NCBI RefSeq assembly: GCF_029867415.1
Contig: NC_081186.1
Coordinates: 108,626,128 to 108,690,127, forward strand
Reading direction: 5' to 3'
Length of the DNA stretch: 64,000 bases
Source of the DNA: Vicia villosa
Taxonomy: Eukaryota; Streptophyta; Magnoliopsida; Fabales; Fabaceae
Positions 1 through 11,633 of this stretch are shown here, piece after piece. The notes below the pieces were generated by a model. It had not been told where the DNA came from and did not search any database. It saw only the letters and a list, made by a program, of their open reading frames with translations. Position numbers and translations under genes: made by a program. The number at the start of each line of letters is the position of its first letter. Positions within the stretch are counted from its first letter, which is position 1.

Positions 1-506
1 ATGCTGAATCATGTGATATTATCTTCATGATAACATATATGAGGTTTTAAATAGTTTAGACATACATAGATATGATATCTACTAGTGAATATCTATTTAT
101 ATTTTAAATAGCATTTTATGCATAAAAACAAAGTAGTGTGATGAAATATCAATTAGTTTATGCTCAGTATGAATTCTTAATAAACTCGATCTACTTCATA
201 AAAATCTTCAATCCACAATTGGACTGCATGAAGGGCATGCACAATTGAGTTCATTAGTTTCAACTTTTGGGATTTAGGGTTAACTAGAATGAGATTGTGG
301 AGATAGGGTTTTCAATCTATCAGGCTGATCATTACGTGTTTTATTTATGATGTTGGAAATTGAATAGTATATCTTTTGTAGTTTGTGTTCTGACTTTTAA
401 TCTGTGGTTGAAGATTTTTTTAGATATGAGAATCATAAATTATAACAAGAGTTGCATTTTTTCGAATCCCTCTTAACCACTGTTCAACCCCTCTTTTACT
501 TTGTAG
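1..506 (+). other. Intron of the TCF25-like gene
   Basis: AT-rich sequence with no coding exon that I can see. It ends in a pyrimidine-rich tract and a ttgtag acceptor at 501-506, directly before the first visible exon of the TCF25-like gene. The upstream exons lie outside the window, so I read the whole stretch as intron. Confidence 0.75.
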
Positions 507-1918
507 ATACGTGCACTCGCCATCCTATTCCCAATATCAGAAATCGTTTGAAGCTGCCAAAGCAATTAATGACATAAATGGCATCGCAAGCATATTACAG
601 CACCGTCCGTATCATATAGATTCGCTTCTAACAATGGCAGAATATTTCAAGGTAGTGGGAGAACAACAGATGTCTGCAGATACTATTGCCAGGTGTCTAT
701 ACGCTCTTGAATGTGCGTGGCATCCCATGTTTACACCACTGCAGGGTAATTGTCAATTGAAGTACAAACACGATGCAAACAAACCTATATTCACAGCTCT
801 TTTCACTCACATGAAAAATTTGGATCGGCGCGGCTGTCATAGATCGGCTTTAGAGGTCTGCAAATTGTTGCTTTCACTAGATTCTGATGATCCCATGGGG
901 GCTATTTTTTGCATTGACTACTTTGCTCTAAGGTCTAACGAGTATGCATGGTTGGAAAAGTTTTCGGAAGCTTATAAAAGCGACACCTCCATATGGTTGC
1001 TTCCAAATTTCTCTTTTTCCCTTGCCATTTGTCGGTTTTACCTTGAGCGTGAGGCATCCGAAGATGCTAGTGTTGATTCTAAAAAGTCTTCTTCATCTGA
1101 TCTTATGACACAAGCATTGATGCTTCATCCTTCAGTTATAAAGAAGCTAGTAACAAAAGTACCGTTGAAAGATCGTACGTGGACAGAGATTCTCAAGCAT
1201 GCCTTTTTCAAATCAGAGCAAACAGGAATTCCATCTCAAGATCACTTGATCAATATATATGTTGAGAGAAATTATCTTATTTGGAGGCTTCCTGATCTGC
1301 AAAAACTTCTAATTGGTGCTGCAAAACAAGTCATTGAAACACTAGAAAGTAATAAAAGTGAAATTAAGGACTGGTCTTGTGTCAGAAAAGAAGCATTTTC
1401 ATCTGAGAAAAATGAGTAAGTGATTTATTTTTGTCTTAAGCAAAAAAAATCATGTTGTGTGGCATTCTTTTGTAGAAGTGAATCTTTATCTGAGCCTAAA
1501 AAAGCATTAACATTTAACTTCGTTGTTTTGCAAACTGTCTTCAACAAAGTTTATAGATGCATCTGAATTTATAATCTGCAAACTTTGGTGCAAATTATGA
1601 ATTAGTACACATGGCAATTCAATTTACAATCTTTTGTTTGTTAGGTATGGACATTTGTTGGTGTCCGATTTCTCTGATTCAGTAGCAGCAATTCCACAAG
1701 AAAATCTGCAACAATTTATGGGCATTCCAAGGGCGGGGGAGGCTATGCTGGGCGAAAACCAATTTGCTATTCAGCAGGGCAATGGCCATGCTCCTCGCGG
1801 CGTTGCAAACAGGAATGCATTAGCTGTTTATTTTGAGTCGATGCTGCCGTGGGTTATTTACGAGGAGGGTGGACCTGATGTTAATCAACCTGGTGATGAT
1901 GAACAAGACAATCAGTGA
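507..1918 (+). CDS. TCF25: TCF25/Rqc1-like protein, 3' part (last two exons)
   Basis: Coding exons are 507-1415 and 1645-1918, with a gtaagt donor at 1416, a ttag acceptor ending at 1644, and TGA at 1916-1918. The reading frame enters from an upstream exon: the first full codons read Tyr-Val-His-Ser-Pro, so the GTG at 511 is an internal Val and not a start. The visible part is about 394 residues. It has hallmarks of the Tcf25 family (PF04910): SYSQYQKSFEAAKAINDING, HRPYHIDSLLTMAEYFKV, and ALECAWHPMF followed by helical repeats. The tail is acidic and rich in Asp, Glu, Gln and Asn. In yeast the homologue Rqc1 belongs to the ribosome quality-control complex that handles stalled 60S subunits; the plant role is inferred from that family. 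The N-terminal half lies beyond the window edge. Family call is very sure; the splice sites join in frame. Confidence 0.94.
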
Positions 1919-3382
1919 TTCTGGAATCTGGATATAACTCAGCCTTCCTGATCTAAAAGCCGTTGTTTTGCGAGTGTGTTGAACTTCCATAATGAGATGT
2001 CTTTCTTGTACAGAGCGACGTTTAGGGAGCTTTTGATGCCTTCTGCAATTATGTTGGTCCTTGCGAACCATCTAGATACAGTTTTATAAATGCCATACAT
2101 TTCTGTGGTGAACCATCTAATTTTGGGGATGTTGATGTCAAATGTTATACCTTTTTCCATTATGAATTTTTACTTAAATACACTTCTGAACTTTTTTAGC
2201 AATGTTATTTAATCATATACTGTCACATTAAGAGTTTAATTATGATAACTTCCCGAGGGGTCAAATACTCTTATTTAGAATGTAATCGCAAGAACAGGTG
2301 ACTGCAGAGAATCCATTTTTGATGTTATGTTTATAAGATGCAATTATACTCCTAAGAAATTCAAGAAGCCAAAATGTTAGTGCAGAGCATGTTTGAAATG
2401 TATTGCAAAATATTTGTCGGCGGTCTGTTTGAATCGTTGAAGTTGAAGCATTACATGATCATGATGAAATTCAAACACAGTTAGCTTTTATTATCCTTGT
2501 TCTAATGTGGGAGGATTTTTCTTCATATCAATGTGATCATGCCTCAAAAGCAACTATGCTACTCATTATAACCAAATATAACATGTGCATGACTGTAAAC
2601 TGCAAAAGTTACACAAAGGAAAAATAGGCTAACATTAGATTTAAGAGCTTATATTTGCTGGTTTAAGAACTTGCACTATCTACAATGTACAATATTCCAA
2701 CACCATATCAAGCCTATAATTCTTTATCAATGGCAAACTTGCTTTACACAAAGTAAACTGTATAAAGGCCACTCATTCGACATACTGGCCTAGGCATGCA
2801 GATTAATACTAATAAACACTGGCATGACCTTCTTGTGTGTATTCTTTTCTTTTCCTTCTTTCTGCGCATATTGAGAAGGTTTAGGACAGGTTACCCTTCA
2901 AATAGGAGGGGGACCAAGTTTTGGATCAAGCTTATATGATAAAGCTTTCATGTGAGAGGATTCTAATATATGATTAAGGGCACAACTATATAACCTGATA
3001 ACATCATTACAACAATGCAGCTTCATTGCTTTGTTGAAATCAAATGCATTTGAATAACTTAGATGTGGGCACATAGAAGATCACTAATCATATTGTGTGA
3101 GATAATGGATTATTTAGCTGATCATATCACTAGGTGATCATAGCTTTATGTAGGAAGCCACAAGCAGAAAGTGCATTGTGCCAATTAATCACTTGTGCTA
3201 ATTAATCACTTTTTCACTTTTTTATATGCATTCTTTCAAAATTACTAATAACTATGAATCACAACAAGTAAACATTTTAAAAGAATATTCAACATTTGAA
3301 TATTGAAATTTCTCACACCTATAAAACCAGAACTCAACAAATCACAAACACTCACACATAACACAAACACTAAATCAACACA
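1919..3382 (+). other. Intergenic: TCF25 3' flank and promoter of the next gene
   Basis: No coding frame that I can support. The first few hundred bases are probably the TCF25 3' UTR and terminator. The last few hundred bases form the 5' flank of the DUF1295 gene, including its likely TATA box. Confidence 0.6.
3320..3328 (+). promoter_or_regulatory. Putative TATA box of the DUF1295 gene
   Basis: TATAAAACC lies 63 bp before the ATG at 3383. The sequence in between is A/C-rich and free of ATG, as in a short plant 5' UTR. The match and spacing are suggestive; there is no transcript evidence. Confidence 0.5.
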
Positions 3383-4882
3383 ATGACTAGTAACCAAAAT
3401 TTTAAGAATGCTGTCATAGCATTCTTGGTTCCTCTTCCTTCCATAATCTTCTATCTCACCTTCCTCAACAACTACCACTCATCAATCACCAATCCAAACA
3501 ACTCTTCTTTTCTCTCATCTCTATGGACATGGTGCTATCACCACCCTCTCCTCTTCGCCAACGCCCTCTTCTTCCTCAACGTCAATCTCCTCTTCTGGCT
3601 CATTGGTCAAATCCAATCTAGTCACTGGGTACACACAAATCCAATTCATCATTCAAAATTTCGCTAATTTAAATGACCAAGTTGATTTTATGATTCAATT
3701 TTCAAATTTTGATTCATGGGTATGTATCAAGTTGACATTTTTATTGTTAGTGATGATGCAGATGATTGATCCATATTGGACTGTGATTCCTGTGATGCTT
3801 GTTCATTACTATGCAACTCACCCTTTGGCTCAATATGATTGGTGGAGGTCAAAAGTTGTGATTTTTTTGACATGGGTTTGGAGTATTAGGCTCACTCATA
3901 ATTACTTCAGACGTGAAAAGTGGCAATGGGGTGCTAGAGAAGATTGGCGTTTCACTGAGATGAGTCAACAGTATGGAAAACATTGGTGGTGGATTTCATT
4001 CTTTGCTGTTTATGTCTCACAGCAGGTTGGTTTTTCGGTTTGATTGAATGCCTTTAACCTGTTTGATGAATTGCCTGTTTGGTTTAATTTTGGAGTAAAT
4101 AACTAATTTAGTCCCTGAGACTGAGATTCAGAGCCGTCTCAAACTTAAGCTTCTGTGTAAGAAACTGAAGTTAGCTTCAATTGAGTAGTAATTAATGGTA
4201 GAAAAAGTGTGCAGTCCTGTGCTGTAGGCCGTCTTGCACACCTTCAAAGATGGCCTTGCTGGGAGTGTAGAACTGTATTAAGCTAATCTCTTGCATTAAT
4301 CATGTTCCAAGATGATATGTGAATTGCAAAATGTTAATCAATTTCGCCCCTCGGTTAGTATTTGTATGGACTATAATGACATTAAGTTTATATATTTTGC
4401 AGATGTTTTTAATTGGACTGTCACTTCCTTTATATATAGTACACTTTGTCAATAAGCCTTTGAGTATCTTGGATTTGGTGGCGGTTCTTGTTTGTTTAAG
4501 TGGCGTTGTTATAGCGTACTTTGCTGATACACAGCTTCACGACTTTATGAGTAAAAACGACAAGCTAAAAGGGCTTGGTAAGCCTGTTGTCCCTGTACTT
4601 GAAAATGGTTTATGGTATTACAGTCGGCATCCAAATTACTTTGGTGAGACACTATGGTGGTGGGGACTGGTTGCGTTTGCATGGAGCCTAGGACATGGAT
4701 GGACCTTTGTTGGAGCTTTTGTTAATACATTGTGTTTGGTTTATGTTACTAGGCTTGTGGAGGAGAAGATGTTGAAACAAGAGAGTAGAGCAGAGGCGTT
4801 TAGGCTTTACCAGAAGACAACTTCTGTGTGGATACCTTGGTTCAAGTCATTTCCTTTGGGAGTTAAAAATAAGAATGCTTGA
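3383..4882 (+). CDS. DUF1295 / steroid 5-alpha-reductase-like membrane protein
   Basis: Three exons: 3383-3628, 3762-4025 and 4403-4882. Introns are gt-ag (gtacac...gcag and gttggt...gcag), all phase 0, giving 329 residues plus stop. The start is the first ATG after an A/C-rich leader. Exon 1 encodes two hydrophobic segments and ends in SSHW. Exon 2 begins MIDPYWTVIPV and carries HYYATHP, TWVWSIRLTHNYFRREKW and WGAREDWR. Exon 3 has two or three more membrane segments and the conserved YSRHPNYFGE block at about residues 240-249 of the spliced protein, which marks the DUF1295/steroid-reductase superfamily (cofactor-binding C-terminal part). Members are ER multi-pass proteins annotated as 3-oxo-5-alpha-steroid 4-dehydrogenase-like; the true substrate in plants is not shown by sequence. 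The gene looks intact and has no operon-like link to its neighbours. Confidence 0.92.
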
Positions 4883-6119
4883 TGTGTTTTCTTAATGCAA
4901 TGTTTGGTTTTTTGTAAGATTGTCATCTTGGTATCATGTTGAATGTTGTGTTTTTTTTCCTTTCTTGATTATATAGTAGAATCTTGATTTGCATGTGTGC
5001 TAGTAATGTAACACCAATTCTTCATATTGTATGTATGTTAGATTGTATGATTTGTATTCCGACACCAACACAACATTGATACATATTTACTTATAATCAC
5101 TTTCATTTTTTTAAATTTTTTATTTTTTCAAATTATTATAAGAGTCGAACGGCATATCATACTCTTAAAACTATAGAATGAATCTCAACCACATAATCGA
5201 AACGGTTTAAAATCAAATCATTCTTTTTATTGAATTGAATTGTAGTTATTCAAACTGAACCACATTATTTTTTCGGTTTTGAAAAATTAATTTACAATTT
5301 GATTATTGAGATATAATATTCAATAATATTTAATTTTGTACATAATTTTATATTTTATATTTGTTTTAAATTTATACACTATTGTTTCATTAAAGAGTTT
5401 AGTTGATAATTATGCATAGACATTAAATGTAGAGGCGTAAATTTAAATCAGCAACATCCAATTAATTCTTCTTTACAAAAGTTAATTTCAACTATTATGC
5501 TATCTATTACGCTATTTGAAAAAAAAAAAAGTATCCACTCTTACATTACATAATATAGTGATAAAAAATTATGCTGAAATTAAATAAAAAAATAGATATA
5601 AAATGTTTATCAACAAAAAAGATGGTAAATAATATAGTCAAAAATATTTTTTTAAAGTAATAATCTAGTTTACCATAAAGAACAACAATCTGTTCACTGT
5701 TTATTTATTTATTATCAATTCAGTTTGGAATTTACAACAATATGTTCTTTCACATCAAATTTTAGGCAATTCAAGTTTATCTTCTCTCTCTTTTTATTTT
5801 GTCGCTTAGGGAAATACTCTCTTTAAGTTTTTTTTTTTATGAGTTTGGAAGAGAAGCTTTCAATTTTTTTTTAATAAATAATAGAGAAACCTTTAAAAAA
5901 AAAATTTATAGAATAATAAATGAATGTTTATCATCAAAATATTTTAATAATATAAATTATAATTTAAAAACTTATGTAAACTCTCCAAAATTATCTTACT
6001 CAAACTAAATGAATTTTTATTTTATAAATAAAATAAATTCTTCAAAATCTTCTTCATTTAAATCACTCCATTATTTTTACTACATCTTTTATTTTTTTTA
6101 AATCTTATTTATCTCTTTT
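4883..6119. other. Intergenic, AT-rich
   Basis: 3' flank of the DUF1295 gene followed by AT-rich sequence with homopolymer runs. The short frame near 5.8-6.0 kb has only low-complexity Phe/Asn/Lys composition. I see no gene here. Confidence 0.6.
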
Positions 6120-7470
6120 TTTATGTAGATAGAAGGCAGAAGTCCGCCAAAATAAGAGAAAGAAAAACAACAAAAGTAAAACTCAATTTGGAGCTCATAA
6201 AGAGTTTAAAGGAATTAGAGATCTCAACTCCGAGGAAGGAGAGGACCACCAACAAAAATCAACACCGGCATGGAATCCCTTCTTAGCTAAAAAATTAGTA
6301 CAACATTTGCTTCACGAAGAACATGAGAAAGAGAGACTGTTCAAACTCAGTCCAACTAGTCATCAATCTAGAAGAGCACACTTGCATATGAGTGAAACAT
6401 GTGCTTAGCTTTAGGGGTGGAAAAACGGGCCCGGTCCGTTGGGTATGTCTGTTTTGTCTGTACTTTTGTGCGGGGCGGACCAAAGTTTTAGGCCCTCACC
6501 CTCTAGTGTGACCTCCTCGTCCGATTTTTTATGCGGGCTTTTGCGGACACGTGCATTTACATAAATTTTGCATTTTTAGGCTTAAAATATGCAATGCTCG
6601 CAGGCTTAGCCCTCCCCTCCCTCACTTTTTGCGGGGTGGGCCAAGGTTTTAGGCCCGCACCTTAAACTATGACCGCTCTGCCCTGCCCCGTTTTCTTACG
6701 GGCTTTTGTGGTGCGGGATTAAACGGGACGGGCATGCCCGTTTACCACCCCTACTTTGCTTTATTTAAGATGGTTTGAACTGTATCCAAGGAATCAGTTT
6801 CACAAATCACAAACTAATAAACCATATTAGAAGCAAGGTTCAAGCCATGCTTAGTACCTAAGAACTCAGATAACAACATATCTCCAGAACCGTTAAAACT
6901 ACTAAATCCAATCAAGAAAGCTCCTGAAGAGGCTCTAAGCAAACCTCCAGAACCGATAACTGATGAATTAGGGCAGCAACTACCATCAATATTTACTTTA
7001 ATGGATTCAACACGAGGAGGAGTCCATTGTGTAAAAAGCATAGAAGAATAACTTGTTCTCCTTTAACCGACACATTTAGTGGAAAAGTCACACTGAGACA
7101 ATCTAACTTTATGCACAACCTCAAAAATAGACCACTATTATCTCCAAAAATCATGTTATTCCGCTTCAACCAAGACCACCAGATGCCAACCAAGAAAATA
7201 ATGTCAAACTCTCATTGACTCATAGAATGAAGCCAATTAAGAATAACATTCGTCGAAACAAATCCCATATATAGCACAACCAAAGCTCTCTAGAATGTAG
7301 GTAATCCCGCAAAGAAGGAAGATGTCTTCTTCATGGAGAGAACGACAATGACAATATGTGTTGGAAGTCATCTGTGTTAATGGTGCAACAAATTATTGAG
7401 AAGAACATTATGAGAACACAACCAAACAAGATGTTAAACTTTAGCGAATGTTGGTAGCCACCACATTCAT
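6120..7470 (-). pseudogene. LINE ORF2 3' relic (zinc-binding and RNase H domains)
   Basis: On the minus strand, broken frames give the typical C-terminal part of a plant L1-type ORF2. A zinc-binding zone comes first (CRSLHEED then a CLRDCPHSRELW-like string near 7.3 kb). A WWSWLKRNNMIFG linker follows at about 7.15 kb. Next is an RNase H domain (QWTPPRVESIKVNIDGSC near 7.03 kb, HGLNLASNMVY near 6.82 kb, CETDSLDTVQTIL near 6.78 kb). The domain resumes beyond an inserted MITE with HSYASVL and DFLAKLG-like residues at 6.4-6.2 kb and ends with a WSSPP-type tail near 6.2 kb. Several stops and frameshifts make it a pseudogene. The domain order agrees with Ta11/L1 elements. The upstream RT and endonuclease are missing. 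Confidence 0.75.
6412..6753. mobile_element. hAT-type MITE inside the LINE RNase H relic
   Basis: A 342-bp element bounded by inverted repeats. The left end is TAGGGGTGGaAAAcGGGC and the right end reads TAGGGGTGGTAAACGGGC on the other strand. It is flanked by 8-bp near-duplicates, cttagctt (6404-6411) and ctttgctt (6754-6761), 7 of 8 identical. An 8-bp duplication and a TAGGG-type end are standard for hAT elements. The RNase H reading is interrupted exactly at this block. The interior is GC-richer than its surroundings and has no transposase. Confidence 0.85.
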
Positions 7471-7924
7471 TCTCAATTATTATTAATATTTCAATTATAA
7501 TCCCGCACACGCAACGAACAATACATTGAAGATCAAGAATACATACATTAATTGCATCACCCCAAGTCTAAGAATACATATATTAAAGGACAAAGGACTA
7601 TGTTGACTTAAAATTTTACTCCAAATATCACGAGACAATGGAGTAGAAGTTCATCAAGGTTCCAACCACCGAATTACCAAATGTCCTTAATAAGTAAAGT
7701 TGAATTAGAGATATAGACAAAAGAAAGAGTGAGACACAAGGGACCGATTTTAAGATAATTTGTTTTTTAAAGAGGAGAGTTATCATTATCAACTTAAAAA
7801 AAATCATCATGAAGAGCAACCATGACTTTAATATATTAATCTCTTCATCATTAAGTAGCCAAAGCAATGCTCTTTCCACCCTTATAGATGCTCTCACACC
7901 ATCGTAAAAAGTCCATAATACCCT
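7471..7924. other. Intergenic, no gene seen
   Basis: AT-rich. A minus-strand frame near 7.63-7.95 kb is open, but I recognise no domain in it. It may be more transposon debris. Confidence 0.45.
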
Positions 7925-8890
7925 CAGCATCCAGAGATGTATCTTCAGACGCATATATTTTCATCATTTTCAGATAAAATTGAAGAGGTACCCCTTTCAC
8001 GTTAATATTTAATTTGGAATGGATCTCCATATGGGAAAAAAGTGCGCTCGGAGATGCATCTCCGTAAATACCATTTATTCAAAAATGTGTTGATGGTCCG
8101 GAGATGCATCTTCGGACGCTTTCTTTCATTAAGCCGCACCAGAATCCTTCCCTCTTCCTCATTCTTCATTTTCTAAAAAAGAAAAGTGAGATCTCCCTCT
8201 CACAACCATTGCATTGAAGCATTAGTGGCGCTTTATCTACTCATTTCCATCATGTCTTAACATCATAATAACACCTTCTCATCAATCAACTCCATTTTGG
8301 TAAGTTTTTCAAATTTTATTTTCTTTTTGTTGTGTTTAGTTTTTAAGTTAGTTTTTTAGGATACATTAGATATTTTAGGCACTTTAGGTAGAGCGTATTA
8401 CTTAAAGTTGCAGGACTCTTTGATGATGGTTCTCCCTAGTTGGCCCTCGCGCAGATCATGGTTGTCGAGTTACGGAATATTGTGCAGTACAAGCGATGGA
8501 GGAGGCAGACGGTTAGACATACCTAATAGTTTATATTGGGATTTATTTTTTGTTGGTATTTTTGGATGTATTTTCGAACTCATATTATGTATGAATTATC
8601 TTGAATCTTTTTTATTAATGTATGGATTTTTATCCTCATTTAACTTTAATTTTACTTTGATTTTACGTAAATTTAAGTTAATGTATGAATTTTGGCCTCA
8701 CAAAAATAGATTATTTGGATAATGGTGTTGTTTTGATATGAATCAGGGAGGATTCTGGAGAAGCATCTCCGAAATAGTTCCCCTATGTATTTACCACATC
8801 TCCAAAAAAATTTAAGGGAGAATTCAGAAATACATCTCTGAAAACACTCAAATAATATACGGAGATGCATCTCCGGACCATAGTTTATTC
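7925..8890. repeat. Cluster of palindromic repeats, cGGAGATGCATCTCCg type
   Basis: At least six imperfect copies of a palindrome with core GGAGATGCATCTCC, near 7932, 8047, 8095, 8753, 8822 and 8860. Three lie left and three right of a gene-like middle of about 600 bp. That middle has a pyrimidine-rich leader-like stretch around 8150-8300 and short frames that I do not recognise. The layout resembles the TTCGGAAGTNCATTTCCGAA palindromes around 38.3-39.1 kb, so I suspect a shared family of non-autonomous elements. Confidence 0.6.
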
Positions 8891-9404
8891 AAAATGAAGT
8901 GAATCTCAGAATAAACATTTTTGTTGTGATTGAAATGCGTCCAAAGATATATCATCAACCGCACAAAAAGCAATTTTTACATTTTTAAAAGTGTGATATA
9001 CTCCTATAAACCACTTAATCCCCGAAAGTCTACAACCCAACACCAATATCTCAAACTTTAAATAATAGCAATTCCATAAACTGAAATAAAAAATGGAAAG
9101 GCAAAAACTTTCTTCTTTTATGGGGCCATCCACATTTGTTTTAGGTTTAAGTTTAGAGAAATTCTCTCTTGACTACCCACATATATCTTGGATTCTAAAA
9201 TTTTAATAGCATGTATTTTCTAGTATGGAAGTAATTTTGTTTTAGAAGGGTCTTTCTAGTATATATTTTCTTTCCCAAAACTTTCTTAAAAGTTCTTTAT
9301 TTTTTTACTATTTTCTTTAAAAATCATGTTTTTGCACAAAATTAATATTATTTTTTTTACAAACACTATCAATTCTCTTAAATAAATTGACATTATAAAA
9401 AGAA
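8891..9404. other. Intergenic, no gene seen
   Basis: AT-rich sequence between the palindrome cluster and the small MITE. No coding frame with recognisable content. Confidence 0.5.
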
Positions 9405-9563
9405 AAATGCTAACGAATGTCTTTGGGACATTCTTTAAATGTTTAAAGAGATCATTTTTAGAAAACATATGTGATCATTGTATTGAAAATTGAAATAATT
9501 AATTTTTCAAATAAATATTTTATTTGTTTGATATGTTTAACTCCGGAGACACTTGTTAGCATT
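9405..9563. mobile_element. Small MITE with ATGCTAAC termini
   Basis: The left end ATGCTAACgAaTGTC and the right end, on the other strand ATGCTAACAAGTGTC, form an inverted repeat of about 15 bp around a 160-bp AT-rich core. The internal string TTGGGACATTCTTTAAA recurs in related form near 57.36 kb, where a second piece of the family ends in the same ATGCTAAC motif. No clear target-site duplication was found. Confidence 0.6.
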
Positions 9564-11633
9564 ACCTTTATCAAAAATATATATGTTAAAGAGTATCACT
9601 AAATTGGTAAAGTTAAACCTAAAAAACAAATTATTTTCAAATATCTGTGTTTTTTATTCTAACATAATTTTTATGATTTTTTTTAATGTATTATGAGCTA
9701 AACTATTTAATTAAGAGTTACATGATATTTATGTTCAATTATAAGTATTAAATAATAAATTCATTTTATAATTTTTAGTGCGTTGAAAATAAAGAATTTT
9801 TTTTAAAAGTGAAATATTTAAGTCATTGTTATAAAAGTGTTTATTAAAAAATTGTGTTAAAATTTTCTTGATTATCAATTTTTTTATTGAATCTTTTTGT
9901 TTCCATTATACTTTTTTTTTAATCCGCCACTGCTTGTGCCAAAAGTTGGTGAATGTAATATTTCTGGACACGATGTTGATAAACTAGTTCTTGATGAAAT
10001 TGATATTGGTAAATATTTTAGCATTAAAGTGAAGTTTATATTACAAGATGATATGATTAAATGAGTTTGTGTGTTAAATTAGGTTTTGTTGTAGTTATTG
10101 AGAAGTTTTGTTTGGATTCTTATAGAAATAAATTTTTATTGTGTTCGATTAAGAGGTGGTGAGAGTAAAGTAATAAATAGAAAGTTGAAATCTGATGACA
10201 CCAACACAAGAAAATATGAATTTTTATTCAAGTTGTATGGGTATTATCTAACTTCAAATATTTAAAAAATCATTATGGTTTGTGATCTACAAAACCATGA
10301 CTTGGATTCCAAGTTGTATGATTGTCATATTTTCAATCGTTTAAATTTTAGAAGAGAATAAAATTGTTGGTGAGTTAATATTGAGCACGGATCTTTCCAA
10401 AAGTATTCGTATAACTTCGGGAAAAATTTAGGTTTGAAGTGTAATAAATATTTAGCAAATTTATAATTTATGAATACTCATCTTTCACAACTTCATTACA
10501 CACCAATAAATCACTTAACAAAGAAGTGTATATATTTTTATTATCTAACTTTACTTAAAAGATGCCTCTTTTTAAGTGTCAATACAATGACAATTTTTTA
10601 AAAAATATTTTTAGTGATAGTTACTATTGAAATCATTCTATTTCAGATCTAATTGAAAAGGGTGTGTAGAATGGGATGAATATTCATCATACCCTAGTTA
10701 AAGATTTAGATAATCATAAAAATATTATATACGGCTATATAGGATTTTAGATCGAGTGAAAGAAACAACCCAAGAGGCCCAAGAAAGAATCAGACGGGTC
10801 ACGGGTGCCATCCTCGGGTCGCCCAACCCAAGTTATGTTCATTAATCGATCCACTTTGCTAATACATGGTAGGAACGACATTTTTAAGAAAAATACGTGG
10901 TAGGAACGACATTTTTAAGAAAAAGTGAAAATGAAGTTAAGCTGTCAAAATGAGTTAGCTCATATGTGTCGGCCTGTCAGGTCCAAAAAATTTTATAGCT
11001 TGAATTTTAAAATTAGAGTGCATATTTTTTAAGACTTTTTAGCCAAGTTCTGAAAAGTCCGCTATTCATTAGGGATAGCGCATATGGACCGTGGGTAGTC
11101 TATTAGACATGTATAATTATAAATTTTAAAAAATATATATTAATATGTATATTGTCTTACTCAAAAATAGCATATTGATTTTTCTCACCTCACTAAATTT
11201 TATCTCCATTATATTCAATCTTTCTCTTTTAAATATTATACATTAATATAAACAAAATTCTTTCATCATATTATATTAATTTTTCTCTTATGTTAAATAT
11301 TCAAGTATTATTTTATACAATTTAGACATATATTGTATTTAGAAACACATTATAGTATTTATAAGAGATAATATAGTACTTAAAAATATATTATATTTAA
11401 AATAATATAAATTTTAATTTATTTATTAGAAATATTATTTATGGAGTTTTTATTTTAATTTTTTAAAAAAAAAAAAAACCATTTACGATTGAGTAGGCCA
11501 AAATTCATCTAGGGCTGGACTCGGATAATAACTCTCAAGTTTATATTACATAGGGCTAAAAGACGACCGCCCCGTTTAAGATCGAATAGTCTATTTTGAC
11601 ACCTAAAAATAATTCTTTATTTATAATGAAAAA
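9564..11633. other. Intergenic, AT-rich
   Basis: No gene that I can support. It holds one short direct repeat (about 10866-10923, two units containing ggtaggaacgacatttttaa) and several A/T homopolymers. Confidence 0.55.

Noticed and set aside
7628..7954. 108-codon minus-strand frame
   Set aside because: No recognisable domain. It is close to LINE debris and crosses into the first palindrome.
8408..8722. 104-codon plus-strand frame between the palindromes
   Set aside because: The C-terminal half is Leu/Phe-rich from AT-rich DNA, and no homology can be recognised. I mention it only as part of a gene-like middle.
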